In this document: positions 28,562 through 37,656 of the stretch, one piece after another | Layout: the number at the start of each line of letters is the position of its first letter | Numbering within the stretch: the first letter of the stretch is position 1 | NCBI RefSeq assembly: GCF_000346615.1 | Contig: NZ_ANNU01000006.1 | Coordinates: 1 to 64,000, forward strand | Reading direction: 5' to 3' | DNA: 64,000 nucleotides | Source: Nafulsella turpanensis ZLM-10 | Lineage (GTDB): Bacteria > Bacteroidota > Bacteroidia > Cytophagales > Cyclobacteriaceae | Program-made: the position numbers and the translations under genes | Notes under the pieces: generated by a model | What the model was told of the DNA's origin: nothing | Database searches by the model: none | What the model saw: the letters and a program-made list of their open reading frames with translations, nothing else

Positions 28562-29446
28562 ATGAACGAGCACCTGCGTAACATTTACCGGGAAATTACG
28601 CCCCTAAATGCCAGCGACTGTTTTACCCTCTTTAAAAGAGTAAAGCATGATTTTAGCTTTCCGCTGCACATACACGAAGAGTTTGAACTGAATTTTGTAC
28701 ATCGTGCCCAGGGAGCTAAGCGTATTGTGGGAGATAATGTAGAGGTAATCGATGAACTGGACCTGGTGCTGGTAGGAAGTAACCTGCCGCACGGGTGGTT
28801 TACCCATGAATGTAAAAGCAAAGAAATTTATGAAATTACCATTCAGTTCCATCGCGACCTGTTCGATGAAAAGCTCCTCCGCCGCAACCAGCTAAGCCAT
28901 TTGCGCTCCCTGCTGGAACGCTCCTCAAAAGGCATCCTATTCTCCAGAGAAACCACCCTTGCCTTCCGCGAACGAATTGAGCGGCTTACCACCATGAGCG
29001 GGTTTGATTCTGTACTCGAACTCATGTCAATCCTGCACGATCTTTCCCTTTCGCGGGATATGCGCACCCTGTCCAATGCATCCTTCTCAGATGGGCAGTT
29101 CAGCTACAACAGCCGTCGCATTGAAAAGGCTTTTGAGTTTATGGAAGCCCACTTTAATAAAGACATTGCTTTAGCAGACGTAGCCAAAACAGTAAACATG
29201 CAGGAAGTATCCTTTAGCCGCTTTATTAAAAAGCGCACTGGCAGAACCTTTATTGAAAGCCTGAACGAAATCCGGCTGGGACATGCTTCCCACCTGCTTA
29301 TCGATACTACCCAAACAGTGGCCGAGGTATCCTTTAACTGTGGCTTCAATAATCTTTCATACTTTAACCGCCTGTTTCGAAAAAAGAACGGCTGCACCCC
29401 TACCGAATTCCGACAGAATTACTCCGGCACCCGGGTATTTATATAG
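28562..29446 (+). CDS. AraC-family transcriptional regulator
   Basis: This 294-residue regulator has an N-terminal cupin-like sensing domain (about 20-110, with FPLHIHEEFELNFV as the sugar-binding type His/Glu motif) and a C-terminal pair of helix-turn-helices (about 190-290, including YFNRLFRKKNGCTPTEFR). It is divergent from the mannan operon, which makes it the likely direct activator of that operon; the inducer could be a manno-oligosaccharide or mannose. It is convergent with the HTCS gene. Confidence 0.92.
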   Translation: MNEHLRNIYREITPLNASDCFTLFKRVKHDFSFPLHIHEEFELNFVHRAQGAKRIVGDNVEVIDELDLVLVGSNLPHGWFTHECKSKEIYEITIQFHRDLFDEKLLRRNQLSHLRSLLERSSKGILFSRETTLAFRERIERLTTMSGFDSVLELMSILHDLSLSRDMRTLSNASFSDGQFSYNSRRIEKAFEFMEAHFNKDIALADVAKTVNMQEVSFSRFIKKRTGRTFIESLNEIRLGHASHLLIDTTQTVAEVSFNCGFNNLSYFNRLFRKKNGCTPTEFRQNYSGTRVFI

Positions 29447-29582
29447 AGCCGTTCCTCTGCAGGTAGTGCAGCATAGTTTCTTCAACCAAGATCACTCACT
29501 CATTGCTGTGCTTAACGTTTGGGTCAGGGGCTATTAAAGCCTTGCCTGTACAAAATTTCGTACAGAACAAAAGGCAAAGCCT

Positions 29583-32500
29583 CTATTTTACCTGGATATA
29601 ATCGGTTGGTGTTTTCGCGTATACTTCTTTAAAGCACTTACTAAAGTAGGCAGGGTCGCTGAAGCCCGTGCCGTAAGCAATTTCTGCAATGGTCAGTCCC
29701 TTATCCTTCAACAGGCGGGTAGCTTCGCGCAGGCGGATGTTTCGGATAAAAATACTAACAGACAAGCCGGTAAGGCCTTTCATTTTACGATACAGCTGCG
29801 AACGACTCATGCCCAGCTCACTGGCCAGCACATCGGGACTAAAGCGTGAATTAGCCATGTTTTCTTCCACTATCTGCAATACGCGCTCCATGAACTTTTT
29901 ATCAAGCGAGTTTACCGCTACTTCGGCTGGTTTAAAGTCAGGATCCTCAGAGAAGCGCTGCTTCAGCAGCTTTCTGACCGCAATAAGATTTTTTACTTTT
30001 GCCTTTAATACCGGAATACTGAATGGCTTGGCAATGTAATCATCGGCGCCTGTTTCCAGCCCTTCCAGCTGGTTATGCTCGGCCGCCTGTGCTGTCAGCA
30101 AAATAACAGGTATATGGCAGGTGCTTTCGCTGCTCTTGAGCTTTCGGCAAAGCGCCGTGCCGCTGAGCTCGGGCATCATAACATCGCTTATAATGAGGTC
30201 CGGCATCTTACTGACTGCCTTCTCAAAGCCCTCGACCCCGTTACTCGCCTCCTCTATCCTGTACTTTCCTTTAAAGTTATCGCGAAGGTAATGCCTTACA
30301 TCATGGCTGTCTTCGACCAGCAGCAGAAGAGGTGAATCTGCAGAAACTTTCTCCTGAAGAGGTTCCTTTATCTCCGGAGCCTCCTCAGCACCCGGCTTAC
30401 TTTCCATCCCGAATTCCTGCGGTATTTTAACGTCAGCAAGCTCAAACTCATCTGCACCAAAGCTTTCAGCAGCAACCGGCAGCCAGATAGTAAACGTACT
30501 TCCTTTACCCATTTCGCTTACTACCTCCACTTCGCCATAATGACGTTCTACCAACTGCTTTACCAAGGTCAGGCCAATACCGGCTCCCTTCTTTCGGTAG
30601 CCTTTCTTCTCCACCTGAAAAAAGCGTTCAAATATTTTATCCTTCTCCTCCGGCGGAATACCTACGCCACTGTCCTCCACCGCTATTTTAACATATTGTA
30701 TGGACGAAGCCTCCTTCTGCAGGCGGGCCGGTAATTGGGTGGCATCATCCACCACTGAAAGGTTTATCGCTATCTTTCCACACTCGGGTGTAAACTTAAA
30801 GGCGTTGGAAAGGAGATTAAACAAAATCTTTTCCAGCTTATCCGGATCAAAATACACCTCCGCAGCATCAGTACCGGGAGCGAAAATATATACGATACTA
30901 TTTTGCTCTGCTTTGTAAGCAAAGGCATCGGCTATGCTCCTTGTAAACTGCACAATATCCCACTGTACTACCCTCAGCTTCATCATTCCTGCATCGGCCG
31001 CTGAAATATCCAGCAACTGGTTTATAAGACGAAGCAGCAGACGTGAATTCCGCTGGATAAGCTGATACAGCCCCTGCCGTTCATCAATCCTGAGGGAATT
31101 TCCTTCCGACACCAGCTTATCGACCGGATCGCCGATAAGCGTGAGGGGGGTCCGAAACTCATGGGAGATATTGGCAAAGAAGTTAAGCTTAAGCGTATCC
31201 AGCTCATGAATTTTCTCTGCCTCCAGCTTCTCCAGGCGCAACCTGCTTCTCCGCCGCTCCCGGTAAACGGTGGCGCTCCTGTAGGCGTAAAGCATTATTG
31301 CCACAAAACAGAAATAGAAGCCGTAAGCCCAGCTGGTTTGCCAGAAAGGAGGCAGTACAGTTACTTTCAGCGAAGCTTCCTGCTCATTCCACAACCCATC
31401 GTTATTGGCTGCCTTCACTTTAAAAGTATACACCCCGGGGTCAAGGTTGGTGTAGGTGGCCTCCTTTCGGTTCCCCACATAGTTCCACTCCTTTTCAAAG
31501 CCTTCCATCATGTAGGCGTACTGGTTCTTTTCCGGTCGAACGAAGTTGAGGCCTACGAAACCGAAACTCATGACATTTTGGTCGTACGAAAGTTCAATTT
31601 CATGGGTCTGGCTAATGTGCTTCTGCAAAGGAGCTTGTTCCCCACCTATTGCAACCTCTCTGTTAAAAAGCTTAAAATCAGTAATAACGACAGGTGTTTT
31701 ATAAGCATTATCGCGAATTGCAGAGGGATTGAAGCTGTTTAAACCATTCTTTCCGCCAAAGAAGAATTGATTCTCTTCCCCTTTAAAATAAGCCCCCGGA
31801 AAAAATTCGTTGGACTGAAGACCATCCAGCATACTGTAATTACGAAAGCTCTGTTCAGCTTCATTAAACCTTGATAAGCCATGGTTTGTACTAATCCATA
31901 AATTTCCTTCCTGGTCGGCCATCCCTCCCATGATAAAGTTGTTCGGGAGCCCATCTCTTTCGGTATATACGACAAAATCCCGGCGCTGCTCATCGAATTT
32001 ATTCAGGCCATTTTCAGTACCTATCCAAATTTGGCCTTTATTGTCTTCAAAAATGGAACGAACGCTATTGTGGCTCAATGTGCTGTTTTGGTGATTATAG
32101 CTAATAAAGTGCTCCTTCTCCGGCATGAGTACACTTACACCAGACACACTCCCGGCCCAAACCCGGCCTTTGCTGTCTGCAAAAACAGTAAACACCCAAT
32201 CGTTCGACAGGGAGTGCTGCCAGTCGGGGTAATTAGCCTTATAATTTTTAAAGGCACCTGTTCTCAGGTTCAGCCGGCTCACCCCTCCTCCATGTACGGC
32301 AACCCAGAGGTTCCCACTTGCATCTTCGGTAATATCTCTTATATCATTCCCACTGATAGACTGCGGATTGGCAGGTTCATGCCTGTAAGTGATAAAACTG
32401 CGGGTAGATTCATCGAAGTACTGAAGCCCTCCCCGGTAAGTTCCTACCCAGATTCTTCCATCACTTGCTTCAAATATTTTAAATACAGTACCCTCTCCAA

Positions 32501-33908
32501 GGCTGTTGGTATCCTGAACATTGTAACTGTAATGAGTTTTTTCATTAGTTTCTGCATCCCAAAAATCAATGCCCATAGTAAAATATCCCACCCACAAATT
32601 GCCTTTACTATCTTTCAGTACAGAAGAAACACTGGACTTGCTGAGGCCTGTGCTGGTGGTAGAATTTTGCGCAAAATGCACAAAGGGATGGTTCACAATC
32701 GTCCGGTTTACGCCTCCCTGTTGAACACCCAGCCACAGGTTTCCCTGCACATCTTCATAAAGGGTGCTTACTGCCAGTGCAGCCTGCCCGGAACTCCGGG
32801 TATCGTAATACTCATAGCGCAGAAAGGAGTCTTCCAGCTGGTTATACCGGCTCAGTGCATAACCATCGCCAAACCAAATGGTATTCTTACTATCCTTCAG
32901 AATACATTTTATATGGCTTTTTTCCTTCTCGTAGGGATAGCGAAAAATCCTGTTCTTCTGAATATCCAGGCGATTTAATCCTCCTGCCCTGGTCCCTATC
33001 CACAGCTGGCTGCCATCCAGCTGAAGGCTCATAATCTCATCGTTACTCAGGGAATTGGTATCGCCAGCATTATGCCGGTACCGACTTAACTCATTGCTTG
33101 CTGGATTAAAGCGGGCAAGCCCCTCCTGCTCAAATCCAATCCACAGATTCCCGCTGGCATCGGCTTCTAATGACCGGATACTTTCTGCTTCGGTGGATAG
33201 ATTTACAAGAGAGAAAATAATCTGTTTATACTGTGCAATATCCTTTTCCGGCAGCAGTTGCGCCAGGGTAGCCAAAAAATGCTCCTGTCCTTTAAATACT
33301 CTTTGCTCCAGCTTCTGCAGGGCCTCTAATACGGAAAAGGGAAGCCCTCTTTCTTTCAGGTGCAGAATGGTTTCCGCACTTACCTCCAGTTCAATTTCTC
33401 TGAAATATTGCTTAAACTGCTGCGTTTTCCGGTCAAACCTATTGAGACCTGACAAGGTGCCTACCCAAAGGTTATGGTGGGCATCTTCTGTAATGGAAGT
33501 AACGAAATGAAAGGAAAGGCTTTTGGGGTCATACACCCTGGGAGCAAAATTGGTGAAGGAGTCTGTATCTTTATTATAACGGCTAAGTCCGTTATTCTCC
33601 GTTCCAACCCACAGCACTCCCTCACTGTCTACATAAAGGGCACTAATTTTATTATCGCAGAGGCTGGTAGAGTCATCGAGGTTGCTGCGGTACGTTTTAA
33701 TAGTATAGCCATCGTAGCGATTCAATCCGTCGATGGTTCCTATCCAGATAAAGCCCTGCTGATCCTGTACGACAGAGGTAATGTCACTACTCGAAAGCCC
33801 GTCTTCTTTGGTAAGATGTTCAAACTTCAGCTCATTTGACTGAGCCTGCACCATTTCCAGGCAGGCTGGAAGCAGCATGATTAACACCAATAACACTCTT
33901 AACATCAT
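29583..33908 (-). CDS. Hybrid two-component system sensor-regulator (HTCS)
   Basis: This 1441-residue one-protein signalling system senses an oligosaccharide in the periplasm and binds DNA in the cytoplasm. After a signal peptide (1-23) come 14 Reg_prop propeller blades (LWIGT-type motifs from about 54 to 728), a Y_Y_Y domain (about 780-850) and one membrane segment (about 857-880). The histidine kinase has H916 in FANISHEFRTPL, an N box at NLLSNAFKF, DSGVGIP and GAGIGLTL. A receiver follows with D1242 in IISDVMMPE, then an AraC-type DNA-binding domain (about 1335-1441). Blades 3 and 4 are separated by an unusual charged helical insertion of about 75 residues (169-246). The likely target is a mannan or xylan locus. 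Confidence 0.95.
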   Translation of the reverse strand: MMLRVLLVLIMLLPACLEMVQAQSNELKFEHLTKEDGLSSSDITSVVQDQQGFIWIGTIDGLNRYDGYTIKTYRSNLDDSTSLCDNKISALYVDSEGVLWVGTENNGLSRYNKDTDSFTNFAPRVYDPKSLSFHFVTSITEDAHHNLWVGTLSGLNRFDRKTQQFKQYFREIELEVSAETILHLKERGLPFSVLEALQKLEQRVFKGQEHFLATLAQLLPEKDIAQYKQIIFSLVNLSTEAESIRSLEADASGNLWIGFEQEGLARFNPASNELSRYRHNAGDTNSLSNDEIMSLQLDGSQLWIGTRAGGLNRLDIQKNRIFRYPYEKEKSHIKCILKDSKNTIWFGDGYALSRYNQLEDSFLRYEYYDTRSSGQAALAVSTLYEDVQGNLWLGVQQGGVNRTIVNHPFVHFAQNSTTSTGLSKSSVSSVLKDSKGNLWVGYFTMGIDFWDAETNEKTHYSYNVQDTNSLGEGTVFKIFEASDGRIWVGTYRGGLQYFDESTRSFITYRHEPANPQSISGNDIRDITEDASGNLWVAVHGGGVSRLNLRTGAFKNYKANYPDWQHSLSNDWVFTVFADSKGRVWAGSVSGVSVLMPEKEHFISYNHQNSTLSHNSVRSIFEDNKGQIWIGTENGLNKFDEQRRDFVVYTERDGLPNNFIMGGMADQEGNLWISTNHGLSRFNEAEQSFRNYSMLDGLQSNEFFPGAYFKGEENQFFFGGKNGLNSFNPSAIRDNAYKTPVVITDFKLFNREVAIGGEQAPLQKHISQTHEIELSYDQNVMSFGFVGLNFVRPEKNQYAYMMEGFEKEWNYVGNRKEATYTNLDPGVYTFKVKAANNDGLWNEQEASLKVTVLPPFWQTSWAYGFYFCFVAIMLYAYRSATVYRERRRSRLRLEKLEAEKIHELDTLKLNFFANISHEFRTPLTLIGDPVDKLVSEGNSLRIDERQGLYQLIQRNSRLLLRLINQLLDISAADAGMMKLRVVQWDIVQFTRSIADAFAYKAEQNSIVYIFAPGTDAAEVYFDPDKLEKILFNLLSNAFKFTPECGKIAINLSVVDDATQLPARLQKEASSIQYVKIAVEDSGVGIPPEEKDKIFERFFQVEKKGYRKKGAGIGLTLVKQLVERHYGEVEVVSEMGKGSTFTIWLPVAAESFGADEFELADVKIPQEFGMESKPGAEEAPEIKEPLQEKVSADSPLLLLVEDSHDVRHYLRDNFKGKYRIEEASNGVEGFEKAVSKMPDLIISDVMMPELSGTALCRKLKSSESTCHIPVILLTAQAAEHNQLEGLETGADDYIAKPFSIPVLKAKVKNLIAVRKLLKQRFSEDPDFKPAEVAVNSLDKKFMERVLQIVEENMANSRFSPDVLASELGMSRSQLYRKMKGLTGLSVSIFIRNIRLREATRLLKDKGLTIAEIAYGTGFSDPAYFSKCFKEVYAKTPTDYIQVK

Positions 33909-34316
33909 GTTTTATTCTGGGATTTATTATGCCTGAGCCCCGGGTATTCGACAACGAAAATATTTGCTACACCCCAAAACTAGTAACTACCGCTCTCCAC
34001 AGAAGAGGGACAAGGGCCTCCTCCTTCTCCTTTCCTATTCAATTTCATACAGGTGAGCTATGAGTTCAAAAGCACTTATTAAAAGCAACTGAACAATCTG
34101 TTAAATTTAATTATAGCAGATAAAATCAGTACTACAACCAGCATATTATTTTGTATAATAGTTCCTTTCCAAGGAGATATTCTTTCCAGATAATACCTGG
34201 GGCGAACGAAAGATAGGGAAACAAGAAAAACCTCAGGTTCTATTGGGATAAACCACAATTAAAAAACGCTTTAAAGAAATACCTTTTCCCAGACACAAAG
34301 CAAAACAGGCTCTACC
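33909..34316. promoter_or_regulatory. Leader/promoter gap upstream of the HTCS
   Basis: About 400 AT-rich bases with no gene. A minus-strand TAGTTTTG (plus CAAAACTA at 33975-33982) fits the Bacteroidota -7 box about 67 bases before the HTCS start. No good -33 box was found. Confidence 0.4.
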
Positions 34317-34356
34317 AAAAAAAGGAAAGCCTGCAGCTTATCGCTTACAGGCTTCC
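34317..34356 (-). terminator. Terminator after hflX
   Basis: A stem of GGAAAGCCTG (34324-34333) with CAGGCTTCC (34348-34356, one bulge) is followed on the minus strand by seven T. It lies about 100 bases past the hflX stop. Confidence 0.8.
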
Positions 34357-34457
34357 GTTAAATTATTATTCGTTCAGCATTCAGTCCTTTTCCGGCAGGG
34401 AGGCTTCGGGGCCTGGTCTGCAAAGAAAGAAATCCTGCTCCTTCTCTAACCAACTAA

Positions 34458-35678
34458 CTAATACACCTCGTTCTTCAGGTAGTTAGGAAAAATGGTATAG
34501 TGGCGATCGGCGGCCAGTTCAAAAACCTGCTGGCGTAACTCCTCCACATTTTGTTTTTTGAGGGCCGATACAAACACTTTTTCATTTCCTTCTTTACCGT
34601 TTCCATTCTGGCGCAGCCGGCGAAGGTTTATCCAGACCGGGTCTTCCTGCACCGCTTCTGTCAGCTCTTCTTCCGAAGGCGCCTCCTCCAGGTAATTCTC
34701 CGGCAGGGCATCTACTTTATTATAAACCATTAAGGTAGGCTTATCGGCAGCGCCAATTTCGGCCAGGGTACCGTTAACCGTTTCAACCTGCTCATTAGCA
34801 GCCGGGTGCGAAATATCGACCACGTGCATCAGGATATCTGCCTCATTAATCTCGTCGAGCGTAGATTTAAAGCACTCCACCAGGGTGTGCGGCAATTTAC
34901 GGATAAAGCCAACAGTATCGGTCAGCAGGAACGGAATCTGGTTAATGACTACCTTTCGAACAGTAGAGTCCACCGTGGCGAACAGCTTGTTTTCGGCAAA
35001 TACATCGGCCTTGGATAAGAGCTGCATAATGCTGGATTTGCCCACGTTGGTATAGCCAACCAACGCTATGCGTACCATTTTATCGCGATTTTTGCGACGG
35101 GTGGCACTCTGCTTTTCTATTTTGTCGAGCTTTTCGCGCAGTAAAGCAATCTTATCGCGTACAATACGACGGTCTGTTTCAAGTTCCTTTTCACCTGGCC
35201 CCCTCATACCGATACCACCTTTTTGCTTGCTAAGGTGAGACCACATACGGGTAAGACGGGGAAGCAGATACTGATACTGGGCCAGCTCTACCTGGGCTTT
35301 CGCCTGGGCAGTTTTAGCCCGTAAGGAAAATATATTCAGGATTAACAGGCTTCGGTCCAGAATTTTCACCTCCAGCTCGCGCTCCAGGTTTCGAACCTGC
35401 GAAGGAGTTAGCTCATCGTCAAAAATAACCATGTCGACCCCTTCGGCTACCACATAGCTCTTAATTTCTTCGAGCTTTCCCTTGCCTACAAAGGTGCGGA
35501 TATCGGGCTTCTCAAGCTTTTGGGTAAAGAACTTAACGGTTTGAGCACCGGAGGTTTCTGCCAGAAAGGCCAGCTCATCAAGGTATTCGTTCGTTTGTTC
35601 AGCTGTTTGGTTGGGAGTTGTAAGCGCCACCAGCACGGCTGTTTCCTGCCGGGGAGCTGTAGAAAAGGTTTTTATCAT
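34458..35678 (-). CDS. hflX: GTPase HflX
   Basis: This 406-residue ribosome-associated GTPase splits or rescues stalled ribosomes under stress. It has the HflX N-terminal domain (ETSGAQTVKFFTQKL, then the FVGKGKLEEIK signature about 73-84), the glycine-rich GGIGMRGPGEKELETDRR stretch (about 154-171) and a G domain with GYTNVGKSS (P-loop), DTVGFIRKLP and NKVD. The length matches the family. A terminator follows it, and no partner gene is seen on its strand. Confidence 0.96.
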   Translation of the reverse strand: MIKTFSTAPRQETAVLVALTTPNQTAEQTNEYLDELAFLAETSGAQTVKFFTQKLEKPDIRTFVGKGKLEEIKSYVVAEGVDMVIFDDELTPSQVRNLERELEVKILDRSLLILNIFSLRAKTAQAKAQVELAQYQYLLPRLTRMWSHLSKQKGGIGMRGPGEKELETDRRIVRDKIALLREKLDKIEKQSATRRKNRDKMVRIALVGYTNVGKSSIMQLLSKADVFAENKLFATVDSTVRKVVINQIPFLLTDTVGFIRKLPHTLVECFKSTLDEINEADILMHVVDISHPAANEQVETVNGTLAEIGAADKPTLMVYNKVDALPENYLEEAPSEEELTEAVQEDPVWINLRRLRQNGNGKEGNEKVFVSALKKQNVEELRQQVFELAADRHYTIFPNYLKNEVY

Positions 35679-35824
35679 TCAGTCTTTTTTATATGCTTAG
35701 GTATGAATTTCTATTGTTTTTCTTACAATTATATAACTGAAAAGCCCAATGAGAGGTTCCGGTCCCTTGCGTTTTGCCGTACTATTTAATTGGTTTTCAC
35801 CTAAATAGTTAAAAAGATAATACT

Positions 35825-35832
35825 TAATTTTG
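35825..35832 (+). promoter_or_regulatory. Candidate -7 promoter box of the polysaccharide genes
   Basis: TAATTTTG fits the Bacteroidota -7 consensus TAnnTTTG exactly and lies 77 bases before the GT4 start. No clear TTTG was found 19-21 bases upstream, so support is partial. Confidence 0.4.
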
Positions 35833-35878
35833 TAAACTTAAATAAAATTGCGCGAATAACTTTATCTGCAAAATATGG

Positions 35879-35900
35879 CCCCTGTACAAAAAGTACGGGG
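35879..35900 (+). promoter_or_regulatory. Hairpin just before the GT4 start codon
   Basis: CCCC(T)GTAC-AAAAA-GTACGGGG forms an 8-bp stem with a one-base bulge. It ends 8 bases before the ATG at 35909, so it could mask ribosome loading. There is no T run, so it is not a terminator. Confidence 0.5.
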
Positions 35901-35908
35901 ACTACTTT

Positions 35909-37018
35909 ATGAAAAAGGTTGCTATTGTCATTAACACCTCCTGGAACATCTTCAACTTTCGGCTCAGGCTCATAAAAGCGCTGCAGGCCCAAGGCATGGA
36001 GGTATTTGCCATTGCACCTCCCGATGAATACTCTGCCCGCCTCGAAGTAGCCGGTTGCCGGTTTATTCCGGTAAAAATGCAGGGCAGCGGCTCCAACCCC
36101 TTCCACGAGTTACGGGTCATCCGGAAGCTGTACGAAGCTTATAAAGAAATACAACCCGATGTAGTATTACACTACACAATAAAACCTAATGTGTACGGCA
36201 CACTGGCAGCCAGGGCATTGGGCATCCCCTGCATTAACAATGTGAGTGGCCTGGGAACCGTCTTCCTTAATAATTCAACGGTTGCCAAAATTGCGCGCCG
36301 CCTGTACGGCTTTGCTTTTCGCTTTCCTCAAAAAGTATTCTTCCAGAATAAAGACGACCAGCGCCTGTTTCTACGATTTAAGCTGGTAAAGCCCGAAATA
36401 ACAGAAGTAATTCCCGGTTCGGGCATTGACACCACCCGCTTTTCCCCGAACGGCCGGATAAAAAATACTTCCTTTACTTTCCTGGTCCTTTCGCGCCTGT
36501 TATATGATAAAGGAATAGCCGAGTATGTAGAAGCTGCCGGAATTTTAAAAAGAAAAGGAATAAAGGCCCGGTTCCAGCTGATGGGTGCCCCGGATCCGGG
36601 CCACCGAAGGGGAATTTCCCTGGCTGTTATCGATAGCTGGAAAGAAAAAGGATGTGTGGAATACCTGGGTACTACAGATGATGTGCTCCCCTACATCCGC
36701 CATGCCGACTGCGTGGTACTCCCTTCGTACCGGGAAGGAACGCCACGCTCCCTGCTGGAAGCCGCCAGCGCCGGAAAACCTATTGTAACCACCGATGTAC
36801 CCGGCTGCAATAATATAGTACAGGATGAGGTAAATGGCTATCTTTGCAAAGCGAAAGATGCCCTGGACCTGGCTGATAAAATGGAGCGGATGTACCAGCT
36901 CGACAGTCACCACCGGGAAGAACTGGGACGGAAGAGCCGGCAAATTGCGGTAGAGAAGTTCGATGAAAAGATTGTGATTGACCGTTACCTGCAAGCCATT
37001 GAAGAAATTACCCGCTGA
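35909..37018 (+). CDS. Glycosyltransferase family 4
   Basis: This 369-residue GT-B enzyme adds a sugar to a lipid-linked or polysaccharide acceptor. The N-terminal domain has HYTIKPNVYGTLAARALG (about 91-108) and INNVSGLGT, as in PglA-like and other GT4 enzymes acting on undecaprenyl-linked sugars. The C-terminal domain carries PSYREGTPRSLLEAASAGKP (about 272-291), the E-x7-E nucleotide-sugar site. The donor is unknown. It starts the plus-strand polysaccharide run and is followed by rfbC after 62 bases. Confidence 0.9.
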   Translation: MKKVAIVINTSWNIFNFRLRLIKALQAQGMEVFAIAPPDEYSARLEVAGCRFIPVKMQGSGSNPFHELRVIRKLYEAYKEIQPDVVLHYTIKPNVYGTLAARALGIPCINNVSGLGTVFLNNSTVAKIARRLYGFAFRFPQKVFFQNKDDQRLFLRFKLVKPEITEVIPGSGIDTTRFSPNGRIKNTSFTFLVLSRLLYDKGIAEYVEAAGILKRKGIKARFQLMGAPDPGHRRGISLAVIDSWKEKGCVEYLGTTDDVLPYIRHADCVVLPSYREGTPRSLLEAASAGKPIVTTDVPGCNNIVQDEVNGYLCKAKDALDLADKMERMYQLDSHHREELGRKSRQIAVEKFDEKIVIDRYLQAIEEITR

Positions 37019-37080
37019 TGAATTGGGCAAACCACCTGTCTTTCCTGTAAAGAAGATAAATACTCAGAAAATTATAAACC

Positions 37081-37653
37081 ATGCGCCTTAAAAAAACGCC
37101 AATCGAAGGACTACTGGAAATATACCCAAACATTTTGCACGATGAGCGGGGACTCTTTTTCGAGGCTTATCAATATAAAAAATTAAAGGAATTAGGCATC
37201 AAAGACAATTTTGTGCAGGACAACCAGTCCTTTTCCTCAAGAGGTGTGCTGAGAGGTATTCACCTCCAGAAAGCGCCCAGCCAGCAGGCCAAGCTTATCA
37301 GGGTAATAAAGGGAAGCGTGCTCGACGTGGCAGTAGACCTTCGGAAGGATTCGGCCACCTTCGGCCAGCATTATAAAACGGTACTGGATGATAAAGAGCA
37401 TAAAATGTTTTATATTCCGGAAGGCTTTGGCCATGGTTTTCTGGCTCTGGAAGATACCATACTGCTCTATAAGTGCAACGACTACTACGATAAACCCGCC
37501 GAATCGGGTATTCTGTGGAATGACCCGGACCTGAACATTGATTGGTCTGCACCCGGATGGCCCGCACCTGGAGGCACGGCCATCGGGGAGCCATTACTGT
37601 CTGAAAAAGACCTGCAGCTTCCTACATTTAAAGAATTTGCCCGGGGCCTTTAA
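37081..37653 (+). CDS. rfbC: dTDP-4-dehydrorhamnose 3,5-epimerase
   Basis: This 190-residue cupin enzyme is the third step of dTDP-L-rhamnose synthesis. H61 in GVLRGIHLQ is the catalytic base and Y130 in ILLYKC fits the conserved Tyr. DERGLFFEAY and QDNQSFSSRGVLRG are typical. The other rhamnose genes (rfbA, rfbB, rfbD) are not in the window, so they must lie elsewhere, or the protein may act on another dTDP-sugar. It lies 3 bases before the Wza-like gene. Confidence 0.93.
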   Translation: MRLKKTPIEGLLEIYPNILHDERGLFFEAYQYKKLKELGIKDNFVQDNQSFSSRGVLRGIHLQKAPSQQAKLIRVIKGSVLDVAVDLRKDSATFGQHYKTVLDDKEHKMFYIPEGFGHGFLALEDTILLYKCNDYYDKPAESGILWNDPDLNIDWSAPGWPAPGGTAIGEPLLSEKDLQLPTFKEFARGL

Positions 37654-37656
37654 GGA

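Noticed and set aside
29539-29575. Hairpin (CTGTAC/GTACAG with outer GCCTT/AAGGC) between AraC and HTCS as a terminator
   Set aside because: The stem is broken and no T run follows on either strand, so it was not called.
29599-29611. ATAATCGGTTGG resembling the reverse of the LacI operator
   Set aside because: It lies within the HTCS coding end (PTDYIQVK) and is best explained by codon choice.
32031-32978. 315-residue plus-strand frame opposite the HTCS
   Set aside because: It arises from the repetitive propeller codons of the HTCS read backwards; no start signal or family match was seen.
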